A stretch of 64,000 nucleotides of DNA from Streptomyces sp. NBC_00572 (GTDB lineage Bacteria > Actinomycetota > Actinomycetes > Streptomycetales > Streptomycetaceae): assembly GCF_026341815.1 (NCBI RefSeq), contig NZ_JAPENX010000001.1, positions 558,001 to 622,000 on the forward strand, written 5' to 3'. The translations under genes were made by a program, and so were the position numbers. Shown in pieces: positions 16,082-25,295 of the stretch. The notes under the pieces were generated by a model. It saw only the letters and a program-made list of their open reading frames with translations, did no database searches and had not been told where the DNA came from. How positions within the stretch are numbered: position 1 is the first letter of the stretch; each line of letters opens with the position of its first letter.

Positions 16082-17350
16082 ATGGAACACATCACGCTGC
16101 TGCTCGCCATTGTGGTCGTGACAGCTCTAGTGTTCGATTTCACGAACGGTTTCCACGACACCGCGAACGCGATGGCCACGACCATCTCGACCGGTGCACT
16201 CAAGCCGAAGACGGCGGTGGCCATGTCCGCCGTGCTGAACCTCGTCGGCGCTTTCCTGTCCGTGGAGGTCGCCAAGACGATCTCCGGCGGGATCATCAAC
16301 GAAGAGGGCATTCGTACAGAGGTGATCTTCGCCGCGCTGGTCGGCGCCATCCTCTGGAACCTGCTCACCTGGCTGCTCGGACTGCCGTCCAGCTCCTCCC
16401 ACGCCCTCTTCGGCGGACTCATCGGCGCCGCGGTCATGTCGGCCGGCTGGTCGGCGGTGAACGGCTCCACCATCGTCACCAAGGTCCTCATCCCGGCCGT
16501 CGCCGCACCGCTCGTCGCCGGCCTCGCCGCGATGCTGGCCACCAAGCTGACGTACCGGATCGGCGCCAAGACCGACGAGAAGCACACCGCCAAGGGCTAC
16601 CGGGTCGGCCAGATCGCCTCCGCCGGTCTCGTCTCGCTCGCCCACGGCACCAACGACGCCCAGAAGACGATGGGCATCATCACCCTGGCCCTGGTCACCG
16701 GCGGCGTCCTCGCCCCCGGCTCCAACCCGCCGATGTGGGTCATCGTCTCCGCCGGCATCGCGATCGCCGCCGGCACCTACCTCGGTGGCTGGCGCATCAT
16801 CCGCACCATGGGCAAGGGCCTCACCGACCTCCGGCCGCAGCAGGGCTTCGCCGCCCAGACCAGTGCCGCGACGGTCATCCTGGCCTCCTCGCACCTCGGC
16901 TTCTCCCTCTCCACCACCCAGTCCTGCTCGGGTGCCGTGATGGGTGCCGGTCTCGGCCGCAAGGGCGGTGTCGTCCGCTGGTCGACCGCGACCCGGATGT
17001 TCGTCGCCTGGGGTCTGACCCTGCCCGCCGCGGGCCTGGTCGGCGCCGGTGCCGAGTTCCTCACCAAGCAGGGCCCCTGGGGCATCGCCGCCGTCGCGGT
17101 CCTGCTGATCGCCGGCTCGGGCGTCATCTGGTCGCTGTCCCGCCGCAAGCCGGTCGACCACAACAACGTCACCGCCGACGACCTCGACGACGAGCCCGCG
17201 GGCGTCGTGACCACCGCCATCGCGGCCGTCACCCCGCCGCCGGCCGCCGGTTCCGTCGCCGCCGTCGCGGACGAGGACCTCAAGACCACCATCCCCGCCC
17301 CGGCTCCCACCGACCCGGCCGCGCCCTCCGCCCCCGCCGCAGCGGTGTAA
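16082..17350 (+). CDS. pitH2: PitH2-like low-affinity inorganic phosphate transporter
   Basis: 422 aa integral membrane protein of the PiT (PHO4) family, which imports metal-phosphate complexes with the proton gradient. The two inverted family signatures are present: FDFTNGFHDTANAMAT near residue 17 and AHGTNDAQKTMGI near 187. About ten hydrophobic helices run to residue 355, followed by an Ala/Pro/Thr-rich cytoplasmic tail ending PSAPAAAV. Starts at ATG 16082 behind a weak Shine-Dalgarno. It is followed after 12 nt by a small membrane gene. Identity as pitH2 rests on synteny, the PHO box and the next small gene. Confidence 0.9.
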   Translation: MEHITLLLAIVVVTALVFDFTNGFHDTANAMATTISTGALKPKTAVAMSAVLNLVGAFLSVEVAKTISGGIINEEGIRTEVIFAALVGAILWNLLTWLLGLPSSSSHALFGGLIGAAVMSAGWSAVNGSTIVTKVLIPAVAAPLVAGLAAMLATKLTYRIGAKTDEKHTAKGYRVGQIASAGLVSLAHGTNDAQKTMGIITLALVTGGVLAPGSNPPMWVIVSAGIAIAAGTYLGGWRIIRTMGKGLTDLRPQQGFAAQTSAATVILASSHLGFSLSTTQSCSGAVMGAGLGRKGGVVRWSTATRMFVAWGLTLPAAGLVGAGAEFLTKQGPWGIAAVAVLLIAGSGVIWSLSRRKPVDHNNVTADDLDDEPAGVVTTAIAAVTPPPAAGSVAAVADEDLKTTIPAPAPTDPAAPSAPAAAV

Positions 17351-17362
17351 GGAACGAACGAC

Positions 17363-17584
17363 ATGAAGATCGACTGGGCAGCTCTCGGCTCCGTCTTCGG
17401 AGTCAGCCTCGTGGCGACCGTCGCACTGGTGGGCCTCTTCACCCTCGGCATCATCGGCCTCTCCAAGCAGGAGCAGGCCGCCGCCCAGGGAGGCTCCGCC
17501 ACCCTGGCCCGCACCGGCGCCTACGCCTGCTTCGCCCTCTGCCTCTCGGCGGTGGCGTACGGCATCTATCTGATCGTCGTCTGA
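17363..17584 (+). CDS. Small two-helix membrane protein co-transcribed with pitH2
   Basis: 73 aa. Helices at about residues 9-32 (GSVFGVSLVATVALVGLFTLGI) and 50-72 (AYACFALCLSAVAYGIYLIVV) flank a short polar loop (SKQEQAAAQGGSATLART). It is a conserved companion of pitH2 in Streptomyces with no assigned function; its 12-nt spacing and shared terminator make co-transcription very likely. A modulatory subunit of the transporter is a reasonable guess. Confidence 0.8.
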   Translation: MKIDWAALGSVFGVSLVATVALVGLFTLGIIGLSKQEQAAAQGGSATLARTGAYACFALCLSAVAYGIYLIVV

Positions 17585-17596
17585 CGGTCCGAACTC

Positions 17597-17645
17597 ACGA
17601 CGGCCGGGCGGTCCGCACCTCGGGTGAGGACCGCCCGGCCGTCGT
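17597..17645 (+). terminator. Strong intrinsic terminator after the pitH2 operon
   Basis: A perfect 18-bp inverted repeat (17597-17614 and 17628-17645; ACGACGGCCGGGCGGTCC paired with its complement) with a 13-nt loop lies 12 nt past the last stop. It isolates the pit operon from the cobalamin riboswitch transcript that begins just downstream. Confidence 0.88.
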
Positions 17646-17699
17646 ATGTTCGGCGCCGTGTTTGTGGTGCTTCGCACAGTGACCCGATGCAGGTCAAGG

Positions 17700-17850
17700 G
17701 TGAGTTGACGGGTGTTCTCGGGCCGTGGTGGACTGCCGAGGCCATTACGGCGGCAGTAGAGGAAGTCCGGTGCGAATCCGGCGCGGTCCCGCCACTGTGA
17801 CCGGATCCGAAGGGTCCGGGAGTCAGGAACTCTCGCCGCCGGTCACGTCG
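17700..17850 (+). promoter_or_regulatory. Cobalamin (AdoCbl) riboswitch
   Basis: The leader contains the conserved B12 box GCCACTG (17791-17797) in the context GGTCCCGCCACTGTGACC, the preceding GGAAGTCCGGTGCGAATCCGG core (17761-17780), and a downstream AGTCAGGAACTC segment before the closing stem. It ends about 35 nt before the cbiB start, so control is probably at translation initiation or by early termination. It would repress the cobalamin operon when coenzyme B12 is plentiful. The exact edges are approximate. Confidence 0.9.
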
Positions 17851-17885
17851 ATCCAGGGCGCGGACCCTGAGTGAGGACATGCGCC

Positions 17886-18869
17886 ATGCCCGGCCGCAGC
17901 AGAACCAGCCGCCTTTCCCCGGACGGATTCGCGTACGGAGCGGCCGCGGGTCTCGCCGTCGATCTGCTCGTCGGCGACCCCCGCCGCGGACATCCCGTCG
18001 CCGCGTTCGGCCGGGCCGCCGCCGCCGTCGAGGAGCGCCTCCACCACGACCACCGCGGCTGGGGTGCCCTGCACACCGCCGTCTGCGCCGGCTCCACCGT
18101 CGTCCTCGGAGCGCTCGCCACCCGGGCCGTACGGAACCGCCCGGCCGCCTCCGTCGCCCTGACCGCCGCCGCCGTCTGGGCCGTCGTCGGCGGTACGACC
18201 CTGGGGCGGGAGGCCCGCGCGATCGCCGGTGCGCTCGCCGCCGGGGACCTGGACGTGGCCCGGGAGCGGCTCCCGCATCTGTGCGGGCGCGACCCGCAGT
18301 CCCTGGACGGCCCCGCGATGGCCCGGGCGGTCGTCGAATCGGTCGCCGAGAACACCTCCGACGCCGTGGTCGGCGCCCTCTTCTGGGGCGCGCTCGCGGG
18401 CGTACCCGGCCTCGTCGGCTTCCGGGCCGTCAACACCCTCGACGCGATGGTCGGCCACAAGTCCCCGCGCCACCGCCGCTTCGGCTGGGCCTCGGCCCGC
18501 CTCGACGACGTGGCCGGCTGGCCCGGCGCCCGGCTGACCGCCGTACTCGCGACCGTCGCCGGCGGGAACCCGCGGGGTGCGCTGAAGGCCTGGCGGGCGG
18601 ACGCGGGCAAGCATCCCAGCCCCAACGCGGGCCCGGTCGAGGCCTCCTTCGCGGGCGCGCTCGGCGTACGGCTCGGCGGCACCCTGTCGTACGGCGGACG
18701 GATCGAACACCGCCCCGTGCTCAACGGGGACGGCCGGGCCGTCGACGTGGCCGACATCGACCGGGCCGTACGGCTCTCGCGACGGGTCACCGGACTCACT
18801 CTGGCCGCCTGCGTGGGCGGCCGCCTGATCATCGGCGCCCTGGGGGCCCGGAAGCGGAGGAACGCATGA
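17886..18869 (+). CDS. cbiB: Adenosylcobinamide-phosphate synthase CbiB/CobD
   Basis: 327 aa membrane protein that joins aminopropanol (or its phosphate) to the corrin f-side chain. Family motifs include [17 protein letters not shown] near residue 26, [20 protein letters not shown] near 150, [18 protein letters not shown] near 179, and [19 protein letters not shown] near 244. Start ATG 17886 was chosen because GAGGA lies 8 nt upstream; GTG 17871 would add five residues but overlaps the site. It is the first gene after the riboswitch, and its stop overlaps the cobQ start as ATGA. Confidence 0.92.
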   Translation: MPGRSRTSRLSPDGFAYGAAAGLAVDLLVGDPRRGHPVAAFGRAAAAVEERLHHDHRGWGALHTAVCAGSTVVLGALATRAVRNRPAASVALTAAAVWAVVGGTTLGREARAIAGALAAGDLDVARERLPHLCGRDPQSLDGPAMARAVVESVAENTSDAVVGALFWGALAGVPGLVGFRAVNTLDAMVGHKSPRHRRFGWASARLDDVAGWPGARLTAVLATVAGGNPRGALKAWRADAGKHPSPNAGPVEASFAGALGVRLGGTLSYGGRIEHRPVLNGDGRAVDVADIDRAVRLSRRVTGLTLAACVGGRLIIGALGARKRRNA

Positions 18870-20374
18870 GGGGTGGGGGACTGCTCGTCGCCGGGACCAC
18901 GTCCGACGCCGGCAAGAGCGTCGTGACGGCCGGCATCTGCCGCTGGCTGGTCCGCAAGGGGCTGAAGGTGGCGCCGTTCAAGGGGCAGAACATGTCCCTC
19001 AACTCCTTCGTCACGAGGGAGGGGGCCGAGATCGGGCGCGCGCAGGCCATGCAGGCGCAGGCGGCGCGGGTGGAACCCACCGCGCTGATGAACCCCGTCC
19101 TGCTCAAGCCCGGTAGCGACCGCTCCAGCCAGGTCGTCCTGATGGGCAAGCCGGTCGGCGAGCTGAGCGCCCGGGGCTACCACGGGGGCCGGCAGAAGGA
19201 GCTCTTCGAGCCGGTGATGGCCTGCCTGGAGGAGCTGCGGAGCACGTACGACGCCGTGATCTGCGAGGGCGCGGGAAGTCCGGCCGAGATCAATCTGCGG
19301 CGCACCGACATCGTGAACATGGGGATCGCGCGGGCCGCGCGGCTGCCCGTCGTCGTGGTCGGCGACATCGACCGGGGCGGGGTCTTCGCCCAGTTCTTCG
19401 GGACGACGGCGCTCCTCGCGCCGGAGGACCAGGAGCTGATCGCGGGCTACCTCGTGAACAAGTTCCGCGGCGACGTCACGCTGCTCGAACCCGGGCTCGA
19501 CATGCTGCACGGGCTGACCGGGCGGCGGACCCTCGGCGTCCTGCCGTACGCCCACGGGCTCGGCATCGACGAGGAGGACGGCCTGCGGGTCTCCCTGCGG
19601 GGTGCGGTCCGTGAGTCGGTCGTCGCGCCGCCGGTCGGTGAGGACGTGCTGCGGGTCGCCGTCTGCGCGGTGCCGCTGATGTCCAACTTCACGGACGTGG
19701 ACGCGCTGGCCGCCGAGCCGGGTGTCGTCGTGCGGTTCGTGGACCGTGCCGAGGAGCTCGTCGACGCGGACCTGGTGGTCGTGCCGGGCACCCGGGGCAC
19801 GGTGAAGGCGCTGGCCTGGCTGCGGGAGCGGGGTCTCGCCGACGCGCTGGCGCGGCGCGCCGCCGAGGGACGGCCGGTGCTCGGGATCTGTGGCGGCTTC
19901 CAGGTGCTCGGTGAGCACATCGAAGACGAGGTCGAGTCCCGGGCGGGGGCCGTCGACGGCCTCGGGCTGCTGCCCGTACGGGTCCGGTTCGCGCCCGAGA
20001 AGACCCTCGCCCGGCCGGTCGGCTCGGCGCTCGGGGAGCGGGTGGAGGGGTACGAGATCCACCACGGGGTCGCCGAGGTGCTGGGCGGGGAAGCCTTCCT
20101 GGACGGGTGTCGGGTGGGTGCCGTGTGGGGTACGCACTGGCACGGCTCCCTGGAGAGCGACGGGTTCCGGCGGGCGTTCCTGCGGGAGGTCGCGGCGGCG
20201 GCGGGGCGGCGGTTCGTACCGGCGCCGGACACGTCGTTCGGGGCGCTGCGGGAGGAACAGCTGGACAAGCTGGGGGATCTGATCGAGGAGCACGCGGACA
20301 CGGACGCGCTGCTGCGGCTGATCGAGGAGGGGGCTCCTCCGGGGCTGCCGTTCGTGCCGCCGGGCGCCCCGTGA
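18866..20374 (+). CDS. cobQ: Cobyric acid synthase CobQ
   Basis: 502 aa. ATP- and glutamine-dependent amidation of adenosylcobyrinate a,c-diamide at four positions. The N-terminal dethiobiotin-synthetase-like domain opens [20 protein letters not shown] (P-loop) and contains [12 protein letters not shown] and [13 protein letters not shown]. The C-terminal glutamine amidotransferase has the nucleophile in [11 protein letters not shown] near residue 340 and a matching [11 protein letters not shown]is region. The start overlaps the cbiB stop and has GGAGG 5 nt upstream. Confidence 0.94.
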   Translation: MRGGGLLVAGTTSDAGKSVVTAGICRWLVRKGLKVAPFKGQNMSLNSFVTREGAEIGRAQAMQAQAARVEPTALMNPVLLKPGSDRSSQVVLMGKPVGELSARGYHGGRQKELFEPVMACLEELRSTYDAVICEGAGSPAEINLRRTDIVNMGIARAARLPVVVVGDIDRGGVFAQFFGTTALLAPEDQELIAGYLVNKFRGDVTLLEPGLDMLHGLTGRRTLGVLPYAHGLGIDEEDGLRVSLRGAVRESVVAPPVGEDVLRVAVCAVPLMSNFTDVDALAAEPGVVVRFVDRAEELVDADLVVVPGTRGTVKALAWLRERGLADALARRAAEGRPVLGICGGFQVLGEHIEDEVESRAGAVDGLGLLPVRVRFAPEKTLARPVGSALGERVEGYEIHHGVAEVLGGEAFLDGCRVGAVWGTHWHGSLESDGFRRAFLREVAAAAGRRFVPAPDTSFGALREEQLDKLGDLIEEHADTDALLRLIEEGAPPGLPFVPPGAP

Positions 20375-20486
20375 GCGCGGGGCGGCTTGTCGAGAATCCC
20401 GCGGGTGGCCCCCGTGGGGCCTTGCTCACCGTCGGCGGCCTCGGGTCGTCGTTCGAACATTCGCGATCTGAAGGAGTGACCAGCCG
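20375..20486 (+). other. Gap between cobQ and the chelatase gene
   Basis: 112 nt with no coding remnant I can see. In S. coelicolor, as I recall, cobN sits near this position; here the sequence passes straight to the chelatase gene. A separate promoter for the downstream genes may be present. Confidence 0.3.
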
Positions 20487-22547
20487 ATGAGTACCCGGTA
20501 TCCGTTCACCGCCGTCGTCGGTATGGACGACCTGCGGCTCGCGCTGCTACTCAATGCCGTCAGTCCGGCCGTGGGCGGTGTGCTCGTGCGAGGGGAGAAG
20601 GGAACCGCCAAGTCCACCGCCGTGCGCGCGCTCGCCGAGTTGTTGCCCGCCGTGGCCGTCGTCGCGGGATGCCGGTTCAGTTGTGATCCGGGCTCGCCCG
20701 ACCCGGGCTGCCCCGACGGGCCCCACGAGGCCGTCGGCGCGGACACCCGGCCCGCGCGCATGGTCGAGCTGCCCGTCGGCGCCTCCGAGGACCGGCTGGT
20801 CGGCTCGCTCGACATCGAGAAGGCGCTCTCCGAGGGGGTCAAGGCCTTCGAGCCCGGACTGCTCGCCGCCGCCCATCGGGGCATTCTCTACGTCGACGAA
20901 GTCAATCTGCTCAGCGATCACCTCATCGATCATCTGCTCGACGCCGCCGCCATGGGGTCCTCCTACGTCGAGCGCGAAGGCGTCTCCGTACGGCACGCCG
21001 CCCGCTTCCTGCTCGTCGGCACCATGAACCCCGAGGAGGGTGAGCTCAGGCCCCAGCTCCTCGACCGGTTCGGGCTGACCGTCGAGGTCGCCGCGTCGCG
21101 CGACCCGCAGCAGCGCGTCGAGGTCGTCAGGAGGCGGCTCGCCTTCGAGGACGACCCCGCCGCCTTCGCCGACCGCTGGGCCGGGGACGAGGCCGCGCTG
21201 CGCGAACGGATCGTCACCGCAAGGGCGTTGCTGCCCGAGGTGACGCTCGGCGACGCCGTCCTGCTCCAGATCGCCGCCACCTGCGCCGCCTTCGAGGTCG
21301 ACGGCATGCGTGCCGACATCGTCATGGCCCGCACCGCGACCGCGCTCGCCGCCTGGGACGGCCGCGCCGAGGTCACCTCCGAGGACGTACGGCAGGCCGC
21401 CCTGCTCGCCCTCCCGCACCGGCGGCGCCGCTCCCCCTTCGACGCTCCCGGCCTCGACGAGGACAAGCTCGACGAGACCCTGGAGGAGTTCAAGGGCCAG
21501 GACCAGGAGCCGGACGAGGACCCGGAGCCCGACGGGCCCGGCGACGGTGGTCCCGGGGACGGCGGTCCCGGTGGGGGTGTTCCGCCGCAGAGCGACGGGC
21601 CCGCCGCCGAGAACTCCCCCGCTCCCGAGGAGACTTCCCCGCCCGCGCCGGCTCCCGAACCCGCTCCCGCTCCCCAAGGGGCCGGTTCCGGTGAGCGGGC
21701 CGCCGTCGCCGCCTCCGAGCCCTTCCGTACGAAGGTGCTCAGCGTCCCCGGGCTCGGCGAGGGTGCGGCCGGGCGCCGCTCCCGGGCCCGTACCGAGCAC
21801 GGCCGTACCACCGGATCCGTACGCCCCCGGGGCGCGCTGACCAAGCTGCACCTGGCCGCCACCGTGCAGGCCGCCGCCCCGCACCAGAAGACCCGTGGGC
21901 GGACCGGGCCCGGCCTGGTCGTCCGCCGGGACGATCTACGGCAGGCGACCCGGGAGGGACGCGAGGGGAACCTGGTGCTCTTCGCCGTGGACGCCTCCGG
22001 TTCCATGGCGGCCCGGCAGCGGATGAGCGCCGTCAAGGGCGCCGTGCTCTCTCTGCTGCTCGACGCCTACCAGCGGCGCGACAAGGTCGGCCTCATCACC
22101 TTCCGGGGCCGGGACGCCGAGGTCGCGCTGCCGCCGACCTCGTCCGTCGACGCTGCCGCCGCCCGCCTTGAGAAGCTCCCGACCGGCGGCCGTACGCCGC
22201 TGTCGGCCGGACTGCTCAAGGCCCACGACGTGCTGCGGGTCGAGCGGCTGCGGGATCCCTCGCGCCGCCCGCTGCTCGTCGTCGTGACCGACGGACGCGC
22301 GACCGGCGGCGGCGCCGACCCGGTGGCCCTCGCCGCCCGCGCGGCGCGGCTGCACGCCGCCGAGGGCACCGCCTCCGTCGTCGTGGACTGCGAGACCGGA
22401 CCGGTGCGGCTCGGGCTCGCCCGGGAGCTCGCCCGTGAACTCGGCGGCACCGCCGTCACCCTGGACGAGCTGCGCGCCGACTCGATCGCCGGCCTCGTCA
22501 GGGACGTACAAGGAAACCGGAAGACCACTGCCAGGAGGGCCGCTTAA
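20487..22547 (+). CDS. Fused ChlI/ChlD-type cobaltochelatase ATPase subunit
   Basis: 686 aa. An AAA+ domain of the magnesium-chelatase I type (Walker A RGEKGTAKST near residue 34, Walker B GILYVDEVNLL near 133) is joined through an acidic Pro/Gly/Glu-rich linker (about residues 330-410) to a von Willebrand A domain with an intact MIDAS, VDASGSMAARQRM near 500. This I-D fusion is thought to power cobalt insertion with a large CobN-type subunit, which is not present in this window. The stop overlaps the cobO start as TAATG. Confidence 0.9.
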   Translation: MSTRYPFTAVVGMDDLRLALLLNAVSPAVGGVLVRGEKGTAKSTAVRALAELLPAVAVVAGCRFSCDPGSPDPGCPDGPHEAVGADTRPARMVELPVGASEDRLVGSLDIEKALSEGVKAFEPGLLAAAHRGILYVDEVNLLSDHLIDHLLDAAAMGSSYVEREGVSVRHAARFLLVGTMNPEEGELRPQLLDRFGLTVEVAASRDPQQRVEVVRRRLAFEDDPAAFADRWAGDEAALRERIVTARALLPEVTLGDAVLLQIAATCAAFEVDGMRADIVMARTATALAAWDGRAEVTSEDVRQAALLALPHRRRRSPFDAPGLDEDKLDETLEEFKGQDQEPDEDPEPDGPGDGGPGDGGPGGGVPPQSDGPAAENSPAPEETSPPAPAPEPAPAPQGAGSGERAAVAASEPFRTKVLSVPGLGEGAAGRRSRARTEHGRTTGSVRPRGALTKLHLAATVQAAAPHQKTRGRTGPGLVVRRDDLRQATREGREGNLVLFAVDASGSMAARQRMSAVKGAVLSLLLDAYQRRDKVGLITFRGRDAEVALPPTSSVDAAAARLEKLPTGGRTPLSAGLLKAHDVLRVERLRDPSRRPLLVVVTDGRATGGGADPVALAARAARLHAAEGTASVVVDCETGPVRLGLARELARELGGTAVTLDELRADSIAGLVRDVQGNRKTTARRAA

Positions 22548-23155
22548 TGCCGCAGGGACAGCCGACCGTCGTACCCGACGACGGGCTCACCACCCGTCAG
22601 CGACGCAACCGCGCACTCGTGATGGTGCACACGGGCGTCGGCAAGGGGAAGTCGACCGCCGCGTTCGGCATGGCGCTGCGCGCCTGGAACCAGGGCTGGC
22701 CGATCGGGGTGTTCCAGTTCGTGAAGTCGGCCAAGTGGAAGGTCGGCGAGGAGAACGCCCTCAAGGCGCTCGGCGAGACCGGCAAGGGCGGCACCGTCAC
22801 CTGGAACAAGATGGGCGAGGGCTGGTCCTGGATCCAGCGCGAGGTCGCCGAGGGCGAGCAGTCCCACGAGGAGAAGGCCCGCGAGGGCTGGGAGCAGGTC
22901 AAGCGGGACCTCGCCGAGGAGAAGTACACGTTCTACGTCCTCGACGAGTTCGCGTACCTGCTGCACTGGGGCTGGATCGACACCGCCGAGGTCGTCGAGG
23001 TGCTGCGCGACCGTCCCGGGCACCAGCACGTCGTCATCACCGGCCGCAACGCGCCGCAGGAGCTCGTCGACTTCGCGGATCTCGTCACCGACATGTCCAA
23101 GGTCAAGCACCCGATGGACGCCGGTCAGAAGGGCCAGCGGGGCATCGAGTGGTAG
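22547..23155 (+). CDS. cobO: Corrinoid adenosyltransferase CobO (BtuR/CobA type)
   Basis: 202 aa. It transfers the adenosyl group from ATP to Co(I) corrinoids such as cob(I)yrinic acid a,c-diamide. The P-loop is HTGVGKGKSTAAFGMALRA near residue 28, with the conserved FVKSAKWKVGEE and VLDEFAYLLHWGWI blocks. Length is normal for the family. CCAGGAGGG precedes the ATG, which overlaps the upstream stop. Its end overlaps cobB by 7 nt, so the two are translationally coupled. Confidence 0.94.
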   Translation: MPQGQPTVVPDDGLTTRQRRNRALVMVHTGVGKGKSTAAFGMALRAWNQGWPIGVFQFVKSAKWKVGEENALKALGETGKGGTVTWNKMGEGWSWIQREVAEGEQSHEEKAREGWEQVKRDLAEEKYTFYVLDEFAYLLHWGWIDTAEVVEVLRDRPGHQHVVITGRNAPQELVDFADLVTDMSKVKHPMDAGQKGQRGIEW

Positions 23156-24492
23156 CACGTCTCGTCATCGCCGCGCCCTCGTCGGGCGCGGGCAAGACCA
23201 CGGTCGCGACCGGCCTGATGGCCGCGTTCTCCGGCCGTGGTCTGGCGGTCTCGCCGCACAAGGTCGGACCGGACTACATCGACCCGGGCTACCACGCGCT
23301 CGCGACGGGGCGGCCGGGCCGCAACCTCGACGCGTACATGTGCGGTACGGGGCTGATCGCGCCGCTCTTCGAACACGGGGCCCGCGGCTGCGACCTGGCG
23401 GTCGTCGAAGGTGTGATGGGCCTGTACGACGGGGCCGCCGACCAGGGCGAACTCGCCTCCACCGCACAGGTGTCGAAGCTCCTCAAGGCGCCGGTGGTGC
23501 TCGTCGTCGACGCGTCGTCGCAGTCGCGGTCGGTGGCGGCGCTGGTGCACGGTTTCGCGTCGTGGGACCCGGAGGTGCGGATCGGCGGCGTGATCCTCAA
23601 CAAGGTCGCGACGGATCGGCACGAGCATCTGTTGCGGGAGGCGCTCGGGGAGTCCGGGGTTCCCGTGCTCGGCGTCCTGCGGCGGGCGCCGGCCGTGGCC
23701 ACGCCCTCGCGGCACCTCGGGCTGGTGCCGGTGGCCGAGCGGCAGGCGGCGGCGGTGGAGGCGGTGGCCGCGCAGGCGGAGCAGGTGCGTGCCGGGTGCG
23801 ATCTGGAGGCGCTGCTCGCGTTGGCGCGGAGTGCGCCCGAGCTGTCCGCGGAGGCCTGGTCGCCCGAGGTGGTGAGGCGGGTCCGGGACGATCGCCCCCC
23901 GCGTGTGGCGGTGGCCGGTGGGGCCGCGTTCACCTTCTCCTACGCCGAGCATGCCGAGCTGCTGACCGCCGCCGGCGCCGAGGTCGTCACCTTCGACCCG
24001 CTCCGGGACGAGGCCCTTCCCGAGGGGACGTCCGGGCTCGTCATAGGCGGCGGCTTCCCCGAGATGTACGGCGAGCAGCTGTCCGCCAACGAGCCGTTGC
24101 GGAAGGCCGTCGCCGCGCTCGCCGCCTCCGGGGCGCCCATCGCCGCCGAGTGCGCCGGGCTGCTGTATCTCGCGCGGTCGCTCGACGGCACCCCCATGTG
24201 CGGGGTGCTCGACGCGGACGCGCGGATGTCCGAGCGGCTCACCCTCGGGTACCGGGACGCCGTCGCCGTGAGCGACAGCGTGCTCGCGCCCGCAGGAGCG
24301 CGGATGCGGGGGCACGAGTTCCACCGGACCGTCATCGAGCCGGGCGCCGGGGCCGCGGCCGCGTGGGGGCTGCGGCAGCCCGACCGGCGCGTCGAGGGCT
24401 TCGTCCAGGGCGGGGTGCACGCGAGCTATGTGCACACCCACTGGGCGGGTTCCCCGGAGGCTGCCGCGCGTTTCGTGGAGCACTGCAGGTGA
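23149..24492 (+). CDS. cobB: Cobyrinate a,c-diamide synthase CobB
   Basis: 447 aa. Amidates the a and c side chains of (hydrogeno)byrinate using glutamine and ATP. The N-terminal P-loop is IAAPSSGAGKTTVATGLMAA near residue 6; KVGPDYIDPGYH and VVEGVMGLYDGA follow as in the family. The amidotransferase domain contains VIGGGFPEMYG near 296 and AAECAGLLYLARSL with the nucleophilic Cys near 329. Start GTG 23149 lies inside cobO; no later start keeps the P-loop. It is convergent with the ZIP transporter, with 2 nt between stops. Confidence 0.93.
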   Translation: MVARLVIAAPSSGAGKTTVATGLMAAFSGRGLAVSPHKVGPDYIDPGYHALATGRPGRNLDAYMCGTGLIAPLFEHGARGCDLAVVEGVMGLYDGAADQGELASTAQVSKLLKAPVVLVVDASSQSRSVAALVHGFASWDPEVRIGGVILNKVATDRHEHLLREALGESGVPVLGVLRRAPAVATPSRHLGLVPVAERQAAAVEAVAAQAEQVRAGCDLEALLALARSAPELSAEAWSPEVVRRVRDDRPPRVAVAGGAAFTFSYAEHAELLTAAGAEVVTFDPLRDEALPEGTSGLVIGGGFPEMYGEQLSANEPLRKAVAALAASGAPIAAECAGLLYLARSLDGTPMCGVLDADARMSERLTLGYRDAVAVSDSVLAPAGARMRGHEFHRTVIEPGAGAAAAWGLRQPDRRVEGFVQGGVHASYVHTHWAGSPEAAARFVEHCR

Positions 24493-24494
24493 GG

Positions 24495-25274
24495 TCAGCC
24501 GCCGGAGACGCCCACCACGAACCAGATGAAGCCGACGCCCGCCACCGTGCACAGCAGGGTGGAGCGGGCGGGGTGTTCGTGGTGGGCCTCCGGCAGGATC
24601 TCGGTGGCGGCCAGGTAGAGCAGGGCGCCTCCGAAGAAGCCCAGATAGCTGCCGAGGAGTTCCTCCGGAAGGGTGAACAGCAGGGTGGACGCCGCGCCGA
24701 CCAGCGGGGCGACCGCGTCCGCGACGAGCATCGCCAGGGCCTTGCTGCGGGCGTTCCCGTAGAGGCTCGTGATCGTGTACGTGTTGAAGCCGTCGGCGAA
24801 GTCATGGGTGATGACGGCGAGGGCGACGGTGGCGCCCATGCCGCCGCCGACCTGGAAGGCCGCGCCGAGCGCGATGCCGTCCATGAGGCTGTGACCGACC
24901 ATCGCGGCGGCCGCCGTCATGCCGACCTGCGGAACCCGCCCGCCCGTCTCCCGGCCACCACCCCCCGTCGAAGCGCTTTGCGCTGCCCCCCAATCGGCCG
25001 CGACGCCGTGTGCGGCCCGGCGTACAGCGAGGAGTCGCTCCACGACATGGGCGAGGAGGAAGCCGCCGACGAACAGCAGCAGGGCCTCGGGGACACCGAA
25101 CACCTCGTCGCCCGCCGCCTCCATGGCCTCGGGGAGCAGGTCGAGTCCGACGACGCCGAGCATGAGTCCGCCGGCGAGGCCGAGGACGAGGTGGCGTCGG
25201 TCGGTGACGCGCCCGGCGACCCAGCCGCCGAAGAGCGTCATGAGGAACGCGCCGAGCGCGACGACTACAGCCAT
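24495..25274 (-). CDS. ZIP family divalent metal transporter
   Basis: 259 aa, about eight hydrophobic helices with a Gly/Thr-rich cytoplasmic loop (about residues 98-113). The transport-site helices contain GHSLMDGIALGAAF near residue 125 and ITHDFADGFNTY near 153, the ZIP metal-binding histidine positions. ZIP proteins import Zn, Fe, Mn or Co. Its location inside the cobalamin block raises the chance of cobalt uptake, but that is inference. Start ATG 25274 is divergent from the CobE/CobC frame by 21 nt. Confidence 0.85.
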   Translation of the reverse strand: MAVVVALGAFLMTLFGGWVAGRVTDRRHLVLGLAGGLMLGVVGLDLLPEAMEAAGDEVFGVPEALLLFVGGFLLAHVVERLLAVRRAAHGVAADWGAAQSASTGGGGRETGGRVPQVGMTAAAAMVGHSLMDGIALGAAFQVGGGMGATVALAVITHDFADGFNTYTITSLYGNARSKALAMLVADAVAPLVGAASTLLFTLPEELLGSYLGFFGGALLYLAATEILPEAHHEHPARSTLLCTVAGVGFIWFVVGVSGG

Positions 25275-25295
25275 GGGCCTTTGGTATCGGATGGG

